Source of the DNA: Diphasiastrum complanatum
Taxonomy: Eukaryota; Streptophyta; Lycopodiopsida; Lycopodiales; Lycopodiaceae
Direction: 5' to 3'
NCBI GenBank assembly: GCA_029204225.1
Contig: CM055097.1
Location: forward strand, 48,816,052 to 48,880,051
Length of the DNA: 64,000 nucleotides
The notes beneath the pieces were generated by a model. The model searched no databases. It was given only the letters and a program-made list of their open reading frames with translations, and was not told where the DNA came from. Below, piece by piece: positions 38,582-48,770 of the stretch; within the stretch, counting starts at the first letter, position 1, and each line of letters starts with the position of its first letter. The position numbers and the translations under genes are program-made.

Positions 38582-40684
38582 TTACATAATCAGATCTAAG
38601 CCAAGTTTGGCTCTAAAAGTCTCAAACTTTTCTTTACTTAAAGCTTTTGTAAATATATCAGCAACTTCTAATAACGTAGAACAATGTACAATACTTATAT
38701 CTTCAGATTGTAACTTCTCACGCACAAAGTGATATTTCACCTCAATATGTTTTGTCCTTGCGTGAAAGATAGGATTCTTAGCCAATTGTATTCCACTTCG
38801 ACTGTCACAGAAAATAACAGTAGGATTTACCTGCTTCATGCCAATCTCACATAACAATTTACGTAGCCAAATAGCTTCTTGGGTAGCAAAACTCAACGCT
38901 TTATATTCGGCTTGTGTAGAAGAGAGAGAAATAGTATCTTGCTTCTTGCTAGACCATGAAAAACAACCGCTACCAAAATTGAAGGCATAACCTGTTGTTG
39001 ACTTTCTATCATCTATACTTCCTGCCCAATCAGTGTCAACATAACCCTGCAACTTAGGTAAAACACTTTGTCTTTTGTAGATTAGGCCAAGATTAGGTGT
39101 ACCTTTCACATACCTCAAAATCCTTTTTGCAGCTTTCCAATGGTCCATAGTGGGTGATGACATGAACTGGCTAATCAAACTTACAGCATAGCAGATATCA
39201 GGACGTGTAGTCGTAAGATATATCAAACTCCCAACTAGCTGACGAAATAGAGTAGCATCAACATGTGCACTATCATTAATACGAGATAATTTCTTACCAG
39301 CTTCACAAGGGGTGATGGAAGGTTTGCACTCTGTCATGTGAAATCTCTCCAATATCTCGCCCACATACTTGTTTTGACATAACCTGATATCACTGCCAGT
39401 TTGCCATACTTTGACACCCAAACAATAGTGCATAAGGTCTAAATCTGTCATCTCAAACTGCTTGCATAAGTTGGCTTTGATAGAACGAGTGAGGTTTTCA
39501 TCATTGCCCGTGATAATGATATCATCAACGTAAAGTACAATCAAGGCAATGCTGTCATCATTTATAAGAACATAAAGGTTTGGATCTGAATTTGTTCTTA
39601 CAAACCCATGAGAAAGAAAGTAATTGTCAATGCGTCCATACCATGTGTGTGGCACTTGCTTAAGGCCATAAAGTGCTTTGTGTAGTTTACATACCTTCTG
39701 TTCTTGCCCTTTTGCCATGAAGCCCTGTGGTTGGACCATGTAAACTTCTTCCTCTAAGTCACCATTCAAAAATGCGGACTTCACATCCATTTGATGGATC
39801 TTCCACCCAAAATGAGATGCTAAGGCAATGATAAGGCGTAGCGTAGTCCACTTAGCCACTGGAGCAAATGTCTCTTCATAGTCAATTCCTTTGCTTTGCT
39901 CATAACCCTTCACTACTAGGCATGCCTTATGCTTTGCTATCGTGCCATCCACATGAAACTTTGTTCTAAATACCCATTTGTTGTCAATGGGTTTCTTTCC
40001 AAGTGGTAGATCAACTAACTCCCATGTATCATGCTTGTGGATAGATTCTATTTCCTCTTCCATTGCTCTTTGCCATTCTTTGTGATCATCAAAGGTTGAT
40101 GGCTCTCGACACTTCAAAATGTCACTCATTAGGGCATAGTTCACATGATAACGATCGGGAGATTTCCTTTCCTGCGTTGATCTTCTCACTTCTCCTTGTG
40201 TGCTAGATCCTGGTTGATTTAGCTTTGCGTCCTTCATGATCTTTTCATACCATTTTGGTATCTTAGATTCAGGTGATACACTATATGGAGAGTATGTATC
40301 CCAAGGAGTGTCTAAGTAATGTCTCTTACTTTCAACCGGTTTCTCCTTTATTGCTCCTATTGGCAAGTACCTCCCCCTAGGCTCTTGAACAGGTGGTGTC
40401 CTTTCATACTCGCCCTCTCGACTCTCGTCTTCACGAGCATCATTTTGTGGAGCATCTTCTTCATTTTTTTCCTCCAAAATTGTGGGAAGTCTTTTGATGC
40501 TTTCACCACTTGCATGGTCTTCATCTTCATACCTATGCGTTTCATCAAAGATCACATCTTTGCTAATGTGAATCTTGTTCATTACAGGATCAAAACACCT
40601 GTATGCCTTCGTCCTCTCATCATAAGCGACGAAGATACACTTGATTGCTTTGGCATCAAGTTTCTTTCGCTCCTCCTTTGGCAC
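38582..40684 (-). CDS. Copia element E: RT and RNase H part of pol, 700 codons open
   Basis: It starts in the integrase C-terminus (AKAIKCIFVAYDERTKAYRC). The RT has WELVDLPLGKKPIDNKWVFR, ETFAPVAK at about 271-278, catalytic MDVKSAFLNG at 299, LYVDDIIITGND with YVDD at 385-388, and KNKYVGEIL-like KYVGEILERF. RNase H has Asp residues in GYVDTDWAG (about 547-555), Glu593 in STQAEYKAL and Asp627 in IFCDS, and ends ..FRAKLGLDLIM. All catalytic residues are present and there is no stop in 700 codons. It is the best preserved retroelement enzyme here, but it lacks gag, protease and most of integrase, so the element cannot move on its own. Confidence 0.93.
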   Translation of the reverse strand: MPKEERKKLDAKAIKCIFVAYDERTKAYRCFDPVMNKIHISKDVIFDETHRYEDEDHASGESIKRLPTILEEKNEEDAPQNDAREDESREGEYERTPPVQEPRGRYLPIGAIKEKPVESKRHYLDTPWDTYSPYSVSPESKIPKWYEKIMKDAKLNQPGSSTQGEVRRSTQERKSPDRYHVNYALMSDILKCREPSTFDDHKEWQRAMEEEIESIHKHDTWELVDLPLGKKPIDNKWVFRTKFHVDGTIAKHKACLVVKGYEQSKGIDYEETFAPVAKWTTLRLIIALASHFGWKIHQMDVKSAFLNGDLEEEVYMVQPQGFMAKGQEQKVCKLHKALYGLKQVPHTWYGRIDNYFLSHGFVRTNSDPNLYVLINDDSIALIVLYVDDIIITGNDENLTRSIKANLCKQFEMTDLDLMHYCLGVKVWQTGSDIRLCQNKYVGEILERFHMTECKPSITPCEAGKKLSRINDSAHVDATLFRQLVGSLIYLTTTRPDICYAVSLISQFMSSPTMDHWKAAKRILRYVKGTPNLGLIYKRQSVLPKLQGYVDTDWAGSIDDRKSTTGYAFNFGSGCFSWSSKKQDTISLSSTQAEYKALSFATQEAIWLRKLLCEIGMKQVNPTVIFCDSRSGIQLAKNPIFHARTKHIEVKYHFVREKLQSEDISIVHCSTLLEVADIFTKALSKEKFETFRAKLGLDLIM

Positions 40685-41460
40685 ATGTACATAGGCCTTA
40701 CATCTGCTTTGCTGTGATCAAACAGCTGATGGGTCTCTAACATTTGATTCTTTATAGCTTAAATCAAACGATGTATAGAAAGCCAAACAATTTTCTGTAC
40801 ACACATTGAACACAAAACCAGGCATCATCTGACTTTAGGATGAAACAACGATGGATATATTGTCAATTTTTGGCTTTATTCCTATAAATGCTTCTTCGAG
40901 AGTCACATTTGGAACCGCAACTATAGGGCTCCTGTTTTGCAAGAACGTTGCTGCACTGCACGCTTCTGACCAAAGTGAATCAGTCAAGCCCATTTGCTTC
41001 ATCATGGAGCGTGCACTCTCCATAATAGTCTTTTTTTTTTTTCCCTTTCAGCTACACCATTACTATGCGGAGTGTGTGACCGTGTGAATTGTCTTTTGAT
41101 GCCATGTTCTTTGCAAAAGTCCTCAAAATCATCAGATTTGTATTCGCCCCCTCTATTAGATCTTAGCACTTTGATGTGTGCATCAAGTTGGTTCTCTACC
41201 AAAGTCTTGAACTCCTTGAAGCGAGCAAAAGCGTCAGATTTCTTCTTCAAGAAATAAATCCATGTCCTCCTACAGTAATCATCTATGAAAGTCATAAAAT
41301 AATATGCTTTCCCCAATGACATGGTCTTCATTGGGCCACACAAGTCGTTGTGAATGAGTTCCAGCAGTTTCTTAGCACTTGCAGCTCCGCCTTTCTTGAA
41401 TGTCTCCCTGTGATGCTTTCCCATGACGCATCCTTCACATATTGACTCAAATTTCAATAG
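40685..41460 (-). pseudogene. Copia element E: integrase part, broken
   Basis: Minus strand from 41457: FESICEGCVMGKHHRETF (end of the zinc site), LELIHNDLCGPMKTMSLGKA, FMTFIDDYCRRTWIYFLKKK, KVLRSNRGGEYKSDDF and HSNGVAEREKKK. The Asp of the usual RSDRGGE motif is Asn. A poly-A slip near 41030 causes a frameshift; a second piece (MESARSMMKQMGLTDSLWSE, 41023-40835) follows in another frame. The N-terminal side stops at 41460 against the truncated LTR of element D. Confidence 0.88.
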
Positions 41461-41463
41461 TGG

Positions 41464-41833
41464 ACTTGCATGGAAAGTCCACTTAACTCATTTAACTCAA
41501 CTAACAGGGATCCACATGTGTAATTGCATGCATGGATATTGCATGTACTGCATGTCAGCTCTCAAAATTGCCTAGACATGTGTAGATCATAGAAACTACT
41601 TTGCATGTTGCATGCACTGATTGCATGTGACTTGCATGCACACTGAACATCATTGCATGTTATCTAAACTACTGCATGACATCAAATTTGAATCTACCTA
41701 ACTCAAACTCGACCTATTCTAGAAGGTTATGTGCTCAATTCACATACCTTTATGTACAAACAAAGTTTATAATGGAAATGACATAGGAATGGCCCCAAAA
41801 CTCGAGATAGGAAGATAAAATTTTACTAATCTT
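41464..41833 (-). repeat. 3' LTR of element D, truncated
   Basis: The minus strand starts TGTGAAGATTAGTAAAATTT and matches the 5' LTR until ..GACTTTCCATGCAA, where it switches to element E integrase. It lacks the part corresponding to 46456-46805. Confidence 0.88.
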
Positions 41834-43292
41834 CACACTCCTCCTTAAAATATATGTTCCCATCCAACATAGACTTCGAAATTAGGCCAAGGTTAGACCT
41901 CATCTTGATAAAGACATTCTTGAGTAATGGCTTGGTGAGAAGATCTGCAACACAATTTGAAGATCCAACATGCTCCAATAAGATCTCTCTCCCAATGATT
42001 TTTTCTCTTAAAAAATGATGAGCTACCTCGATGTGTTTGCTCCTTGCATGGAACACAGGATTGTTTGCAAGAGCTTGAGCTGAGATGTTATCATTCTTGA
42101 TAATTGGAAGCTCTTCATATGCATAACACTTTGGCTCCAAAAGTACCTTTTGATCCATAAAACCTCCTTTGTTGTGGTTGTAAGAGATTTGTACTCAGCT
42201 TCACAGGATGATAAGGATATAGTTGCTTGCTTCTTTGATAGCCAAGAAACTAGATTTCCTCCTAGAAAATTTGTGTAAGCACTTGTGGATTTTCTATCCA
42301 ACCTGTCTCCTGCAAAATTTGAATATGACAAAGCAATCAAAGTCAGATCTTCTCCTTTGTAGAATAATCCATAATCCAAGATAGAAAATATGTACCTCAA
42401 GATTCTTTTAGCCAACTTCCAATGATATAACTTTGGATCTTGCATGTGTTGACTTAGCTTATGCACACTAAAGCTTAGATCAGGTCTAGTCACTAGTAAC
42501 CATATAAGTGAGCCAATAAGACTCCTTTAAAGAGTGATGTCCACAAAGGATTTTTCATCATCTTTCATAGGAACTTTTACAATGTGCTCCATTGGTGTAT
42601 CTATGCCTTTACAATTTTCCATTTGGAATTTCTTGAGCATGGAAAGTGCATATCTACTTTGACTTATGAAGGCATGACAAAAGTCGATTTCAAGGCCTAA
42701 AAATAGTGCAGAACTCCTAAGTCCTGCATCTTAAATTCACCACCAAGTGCATGCTTAGTTTCTTCAACTAGCTTTTCATTATTTCCAAAAAGAATGATAT
42801 CATTTACATAGATGAGAAGAATAACTACAAAGTTATCTACAAACTTAATATACAAAGAGGGGTCATATTCACTAAGACAAAATCCGAGTGATATGAGATA
42901 GGAGTTGAGCCTTGCATACCAAGCCCTTGGTGCTTGTTTCAGTCCATAGAGACTTTTGAACAAAAGACAAACTTTTGATTCTTCACCTACTTTCACAAAA
43001 CCAGGACTTCATAGTCAAGACCTTTGATTTGTGAGTAACCTTTAGCACAAAGTCTTGCTTTATGTTTGTTGATAGGTCCATCATGATTATACTTGATTCT
43101 GAAAACCCACTTACATCCAATCACATGCATGTTGTTTGGTGGCTCCACAAGCTCCCATGTGTTGTTTGACATCAAGGCTTCAAACACTTGGGTCATTGCT
43201 TCAACCCACTTCTCAGATTGAAGTGCTTCAACTTGGACATCCTTAGGCTCTTCATCTGATATGAAAAGTGCATAATAGTTTTCACCTTCCAC
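41834..43292 (-). pseudogene. Element D: RT and RNase H, catalytically damaged
   Basis: RT begins with WVEAMTQVFEALMSNNTWEL, VIGCKWVFRIKYNHDGPINK and KARLCAKGYSQIKGLDYE. It then jumps near 42995 straight to PGFVKVGEESKVC, losing about 70 codons that include the first catalytic Asp (LDV-NAF motif). The second catalytic box reads YVND instead of YVDD (LLIYVNDIILFGNN). RNase H is split into two frames: ALSYSNFAGDRLDRKST and SSCEAEYKSL at 42493-42023, and DNISAQALANNPVFHARSK at 42158-41826. A stop and frame changes lie around 42700-42490. Confidence 0.9.
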
Positions 43293-44340
43293 TTGCTTCC
43301 TTCAACATCATATGTGAGCCTTCTTGGCTTAGATCCCTCTCTTGTAGACCTTCTTGGTGTAGGTGCTTGAACTTGCTCCTCCTCAAGCCTCGGACTCACC
43401 ACTTCTTGAGTAGCATCAAGATTGATGATTGTAGATCTTGCATGAGACTCCTTGATCTGTGCTTCATCCAAGTTAAATTTCTGATCTTCATGAAAGATCA
43501 CATCTCTACTTACAACATTCTTGTCAGTAGAAGGAAGATATACTTTGTATGCTTTTTTAGTAGATGCATATCCTACAGAAATTCCTTTAACAACAGTAGG
43601 ATCTTCCTTCTTCCTAGTCTCTAAAGGTACATGCACAAAGCATACACAGCCAAAGATCCTAAGATGATCTACCTTAGGCTTTTTCTTATACAACATCTCA
43701 AATGGTGTTTTTCCTCCTATTGCAAGATTAGGAAGCCTATCACAAAGATAATTTGCACATGCAACTGCTTCTCTCCAAAATTCTCGAGGTAGAGAAGCTT
43801 CTAGCCTAATGGCTTTTGCACATTCACACAAAGTTCTATTTTTTCTCTCAGCAACTCCATTTTGTTGAGGAATGTATGAACAAGAAAATTTTCTTTGTAT
43901 TCTCTCACAAAAGGCTTTAAACTTATTGGAAGTGTATTCACCTCCATTATCACTTCTCAAAGCTTTCAACTTGAAAGCAAACTACTTTTCTACATAAGCT
44001 TTGAAAGTAAGAAAAACATCATAAACCATGGCTTTAGAAGACAACATATAGATCCAAGAATATCTTGTATAATCATCTACAAAGGAAACAAAGCAACTTG
44101 CTCCTCCTTTGTTTTTGGTTGAAGAGAAATGAACATCAGAGTGCAGAGTTCAAATGGATGCTTGGTTTTGATGCTTGATCATGGAAAAGGCCTTCTGTGT
44201 GATTTTGCCAAAACACAAGCTTCCACAAGGTTGAAGCTCCTTTGACAGTGTCTTTGGTAGTCCAACAACTTTTCCTTCCTTGATTATAGATTTCATGGCT
44301 TTGAAATTGGAATGTCCCAATCTCTTATGCCATAGATCCT
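43193..44340 (-). pseudogene. Element D: integrase
   Basis: The clear part is 43969-43193: MKALRSDNGGEYTSNKFKAF, SYIPQQNGVAERKNRTL, PREFWREAVACANYLCDRLP, GKTPFEMLYKKKPKVDHLRI and FGCVCFVHVPLETRKKEDP, ending in the linker PTPRRSTREGSKPRRLTYD. Integrase inserts the cDNA into the genome. The N-terminal zinc site and first catalytic Asp region (44340-43970) are present only as degenerate sequence with stops. Confidence 0.88.
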
Positions 44341-44341
44341 C

Positions 44342-45100
44342 CTAAAGACCCTTGGTCTCATAAGCAAAATCTGAAATGTTAGCACTCTCCCTAGAATCTA
44401 GTTTGTACAGCTTTCCAATTCTAGATCCTCTAGCAATAACTTCATTTTCTCTTGAGATTATACACTTATCAACTTGAAACTTGACATCCAATCCACTATC
44501 AAACAACTGTCCTACACTAATGAGATTCTTGGTTAGTCTAGGTACATAAAGTACACCATGCAAACAAAAAGATTTTGATGATGATGCATGCAGTGGAATA
44601 CTACCTATTCCCTCAATTCTACACTCTACATCATTAGCAGTATATATTGATCTTTTTGCACCTAGATATGGCATGAGATTTGTGAAAGAGTTTCTAGAAC
44701 TAGACATATGGGAACTAGCCCCACTATCTATCCACCAGATCTCTTCATTCTTGGATGGAAAAGATGAAAAACTAGACATCATTAAAGAAATCCTCTCTTT
44801 CACTCTCAACACCCTCACACTCATCCTCATTAGTAAGGTTAGCTTGCTTAGATTGGTTCTTCTTCTTGAAACAGTTTGATGCATATTGGCCTTTCTTGCC
44901 ATAGAAAAAACACTTGATCTTTGACAGTTTCTTCTTGCCACTGGATGTTGCATCTTGTGAGGACTGATCCTCACCACCTTCTTTGGCTTTGTCCTTCTTG
45001 AAGTGTTGTGGCCTTTGCCCTTGCCTCTTGACTTGTCTCTGATGAAGAGTGCTTTGTCATCTCCACTATCTTTCAATGAAAGTCTATTGATCCTCAACAT
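44342..45100 (-). pseudogene. Element D: gag zinc knuckle region and protease
   Basis: Protease reads WWIDSGASSHMSSSRNSF at about 44740, followed by VECRIEGIGSIPLHA and VLYVPRLTKNLISVGQLFDS. Upstream, in a different frame, the zinc knuckle reads CFFYGKKGQYASNC near 44890: one Cys is Tyr and the His is Gln, so metal binding should be lost. The frame shift between knuckle and protease shows decay. Confidence 0.85.
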
Positions 45101-45139
45101 CTTGTTCTCTTGCCTGCTTTCTTCAGCAATGAGAACAAC

Positions 45140-45709
45140 TTACAGTGTCTCCAAGGATGGAAGTTCCTCCCTAACAACATAAGTCTGCACAATATTGCCA
45201 TACTCATCTCTAAGTCCATTAAGGACTACTTGGATAAGTTTAGTGTTCTTAAGAGCATCTCCAATACCAGCTAACTCTTGATGAAGATCCTTTACTCTCA
45301 TTACATATGATGAAGCACTCTCATCTACTCTCTGAGAACTTAGAAAGATTTGGTTTCTAAGTGTAAGCAATCTAGAAGTACTCTTGATTTCATAGATTGT
45401 TTTTAGAGTGTCCCAAGGCTCCTTAGCAGTGGTGCATGTACTGATCTCTCTTAACACTTCATTTGTGACATTCATTTTTTTAAATTGAAGGGCACTTCTG
45501 GTTCTTTTGTTGAATGCTGCAGCTTCATTAGGTGCTGCAGGTTCTTCTTCAGCTCCACTCACAATGTCCATTACATCTTGTAGAATCAATAATGATTCCA
45601 TTCTAATCTTCCACATTGCATAATTGGAAGATGTTAATCTCTCACTATGCTCCAAGAAATGTGAACCAGATGAAGACATTTTCTTTATGAGAAATTCTAG
45701 TAATGACAA
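45140..45709 (-). CDS. Element D: gag N-terminal part, open frame
   Basis: The better start is the internal Met of MSSSGSHFLEHSERLTSSNY (about 45679), by analogy with MGSAG in element C. The gag pattern is complete: MWKIRMESLLILQDVMDIV, KKMNVTNEVLREISTCTTAK, KEPWDTLKTIYEIKSTSRLL, ASSYVMRVKDLHQELAGIGD and TKLIQVVLNGLRDEYGNIVQ. It ends at a stop after ELPSLETL, just before the knuckle region that lies in another frame. Confidence 0.85.
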   Translation of the reverse strand: MSLLEFLIKKMSSSGSHFLEHSERLTSSNYAMWKIRMESLLILQDVMDIVSGAEEEPAAPNEAAAFNKRTRSALQFKKMNVTNEVLREISTCTTAKEPWDTLKTIYEIKSTSRLLTLRNQIFLSSQRVDESASSYVMRVKDLHQELAGIGDALKNTKLIQVVLNGLRDEYGNIVQTYVVREELPSLETL

Positions 45710-46442
45710 AGATGAAGTTGAAAATGTTGCTTGCTATCTCAACCTAGGATCTAACACTGATAATGTTGATCCAACCTATAAAATCTAGCAATAGAATGTG
45801 AGATCCAGCTCTCAACATAAAAAATCAATATATCTTGAATTTGGATCTTGCTTCAATCATAGAAATGAAGCACATGCAAGTAAGAAGTCTATCTCTCCCA
45901 CAAGTTTGGAAGATCTGAGAAACTCTCTAGGAACTTACTTTAAACTCATACACAATAGTTTGTGTGAAATGAAAAGTCTAAGACCTCACAATACTCACTT
46001 CTATCCAATTCTACTTAACTGATAATGAAAATCGAAGAAATTGGTGAAAAGAACTGATGTGTGCTCACTTTGGCATATCCCATGAGATGAGTACTCTCTC
46101 AAACTCTCTGATTGACTAAAACTCTTCTAAAAACAAATCAGATTGATTTAGAAACTTGAGCAACACATTCTACTCTTTAATACCTATCCAACAAGCTATA
46201 GAACATCAAATTCGGATCATTCCTTGAGAAGTAGCACTCAAACAAAGAGGGCTGATTTCACACGTGTGAGCAGTCTGTCCATACGGGGCTCAGTCGAGGC
46301 AGATCAGGATTGATTTGATCCACTTATGATCCGCAGATGGCTTGTTTGTCAGTGACTTTGGACTCCTCTCCCAAATCCGAGTTCCTGCAAGCAAAAGCAC
46401 TGTTGTTCTGATGTATACACCCTCACGTCTTCAAAGCATGAA
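45710..46442 (-). other. Untranslated leader of element D
   Basis: Non-coding sequence between gag and PBS, about 730 bases, as in A and C. Contains CACACGTGTG at 46259-46268. Confidence 0.65.
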
Positions 46443-46455
46443 GGTCTGATACCAT
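46443..46455 (-). promoter_or_regulatory. Primer binding site of element D
   Basis: The minus strand reads TGGTATCAGACCTTC after the LTR end ..AAAACTTCACA: the iMet-tRNA complement with one change (GACC for GAGCC). Confidence 0.85.
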
Positions 46456-47181
46456 GTGAAGTTTTTAGCATGTGTGAACTTCACCACACACCTTACAGGA
46501 TCTTACTGAGGTGTTGTGATTGCACAAGATTGATCGAAGAACAGATTATTTGAAAAATTAAGGCAAGAGCACAATGGCATACAACAAACTGAAAAAGCTA
46601 ACTTCTCACTATGAGGATTCAGTGTCAGAAATAATTCTAAGTGCTCAGTATGGGAAAAACAGGCTGCTCTTGGGTAGAGAGAGAAAATATACACTAGAAA
46701 ACTTGGGTAGAGAGAGAATGAGTCCAAAATGCCAAAATCTCAGTATTCACAATATGGCAAAACATGCCAAGGTTTCCCTACATCAAAGAGACTCGAATTC
46801 CAACAATGGAGTTGCATGGAAAGTCCACTTAACTCAGTTAACTCAACTAACAGGGATCCACATGTGTTACTGCATGCATGGATATTGCATTACTACGTGT
46901 CAGCTCTCAAAATTGCCTAGACATGTGTAGATCATAGAAACGACTTTGCATGTTGCATGCACTGATTGCATGTGGCTTGCATGCACATTGAACATCATTG
47001 CATGTTATCTAAACTACTACATGACATCAAATTTGAGTCTACCTAACTCAAACTCGACCTATTCTTGAAGGTTATGTGCTCAATTCACATACCTCTATGT
47101 ACAAACAAAGTTTATAATGGAAATAACATGCGGATGGCCCAAAACTCGAGATGGGAAGATAATATTTTACTATTCTTCACA
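46456..47181 (-). repeat. 5' LTR of element D
   Basis: About 726 bases. The minus strand starts TGTGAAGAATAGTAAAATAT and ends ..CTAAAAACTTCACA. It matches the truncated 3' LTR over 41464-41833. A TGCATGCAT-rich part lies around 46870-46985. Confidence 0.9.
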
Positions 47182-47555
47182 ATCCTTTTTAGGGGTGTCG
47201 ATCAGAAAGTGACTAATATCTGTCCTAGAGGGTACAAGAATGAAGGGGAGGGGGATTCACAGGTTGAGGGGTTGAAGTCTCAACCTCATCCAATATCTGA
47301 ACAATAAAAAACAAACACAAAACCTGTCTAATATTCAAGATATCTACATTTTTTATTACATATATTACCAGATGTAGAAATCTTTAATTGCTCAAAAAGA
47401 TGAGGGTGCATTCTATCGAGTCTTTGCTTGTGAAGGAGAATGGAATGTACAAGTTCACTGAAATGCATAAAAGAAAGTTGACCTTAGAAAATGATTGGCA
47501 TGGTGACTAGATCTCTAAATTTGACATAATGCTCATAGAAAACCTCATCACTTTG
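47182..47555. other. Non-coding stretch
   Basis: No gene recognised between element D and the Gypsy integrase fragment. Confidence 0.35.
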
Positions 47556-47559
47556 TTGT

Positions 47560-47790
47560 GTTGTATGGGATGCCTGGTGGAGATAGTTTGTGATCGCGGA
47601 AGCCATTTTGTCAACGAGACCATCAAGGTCCGATTGGAGGAATTCTTCGTGATCCGCTGATTTTGCACGCTGCTGTATTATCCTCATGGTAATGGGTAGG
47701 TAGAGTCATCCAACAAGATCTTGTGTAGTGTTATCACAAAAACAAATAGCAGCATGTAGGAATCAATATCGCTCTTGTGCGCACAAGGTG
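47560..47790 (+). pseudogene. Ty3/Gypsy integrase core fragment
   Basis: One frame reads CLVEIVCDRGSHFVNETIKV, RLEEFFVIR, stop, FCTLLYYPHGNG, stop, VESSNKILCSVITKTNSS. This is the DRG-HF and YHPQANGQ-E part of Gypsy integrase, with catalytic Asp and Glu in view but three in-frame stops. No flanking Gypsy domains were recognised. Confidence 0.8.
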
Positions 47791-48770
47791 CAGTTGGTCT
47801 ATGGGATGGAATGAAGATTGCGAACAGAAGCGATATTTGCAAAAATCAAAAAAAAAAAAGTGAAAAAGAAGATCGAGTTTTGTGTCCTTATAGTTTTCGC
47901 TTACACGTGCAAGTCAATGGGTCAACTTGCCACATGGCACTTTCTCATTGGTTAATTGGGCTCGCACATGCTGGAGATAGCTATCAGCCATTGATTGTGA
48001 CACATCAGCATCTCGTAGTTGGTCTATACGTTCACATGTGCGAAGGGCACATGTTGACCATTCAATGGATCCGTATTGGATATGTTTCAGGTTACAATTG
48101 ATTCAAATTTTCACATGTGTAAGGACTGTTGACCCACATGTGCGAGTGACGAGGGTACAAAAAGAACTTTTCGAGATCATTGTAACTCGTTTTTTGCATT
48201 AATTTTTTCGATATTAGTTTTGTGCGAACAATGTTCACTCCCTCTGTTATACACTACACTATTCGCACATAAAAGCGATACATATGTACATTCGCTCCTC
48301 CCATTCTCCTCCTCCTGTCGCGCACAGAAGCGATATCGCCCTCCTGATTGCTACCATAGATAGGGTAAAATAGACCAGGAGGGACTTCTTTTTCCCCATT
48401 GTCAGACTTGCTTCCAGATAACTGTGTGTCCACCAAGGGGAGGTAGAGAGCTAATAGAAGTAGGTGGATACATGATATTAGAAAATATTAAAAATCCACT
48501 GAGCTATTGATACCCAAAGCCGCATTCTATTGTACCATTCGCCAGAATCTAATCACTAGAGAGAATCTAGGATCATATATTAGGTCTACACTTGCAAAAT
48601 TACAGTGCCTTCAGAGGGTTGTTGAGGATGATCAAAGCCAGTTTTATGAGGATTCTTTTTGCTTTCCATTCATGCTAAGTGGGTAACCATTATGCCAAAG
48701 GATTTTCAACTTATATATAGACTGCGAGATAGATACTGGAGATTACAAAAGGGACACCATTTGCATCAAG
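47791..48770. other. Non-coding stretch
   Basis: No gene recognised. Several CACATGTG-like words (48032-48140) recall the palindromes of the Copia LTRs, so part of this may be an eroded LTR. Confidence 0.35.

Larger units (their letters stand above)
41464..47181 (-). mobile_element. Copia element D, nearly full-length, 3' LTR truncated
   Basis: Minus strand: 5' LTR 47181-46456, PBS, leader, gag, protease, integrase, RT, RNase H, 3' LTR 41833-41464. The 3' LTR holds only its first ~370 bases and then joins element E sequence, so no target duplication can be checked. Coding regions are broken in many places. Motifs group it with A, B and C. Confidence 0.9.

Noticed and set aside
38508-40717. 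Plus-strand frames opposite element E
   Set aside because: Shadows of the 700-codon RT/RNase H frame on the minus strand. Similar shadows occur opposite F, B, C and D.
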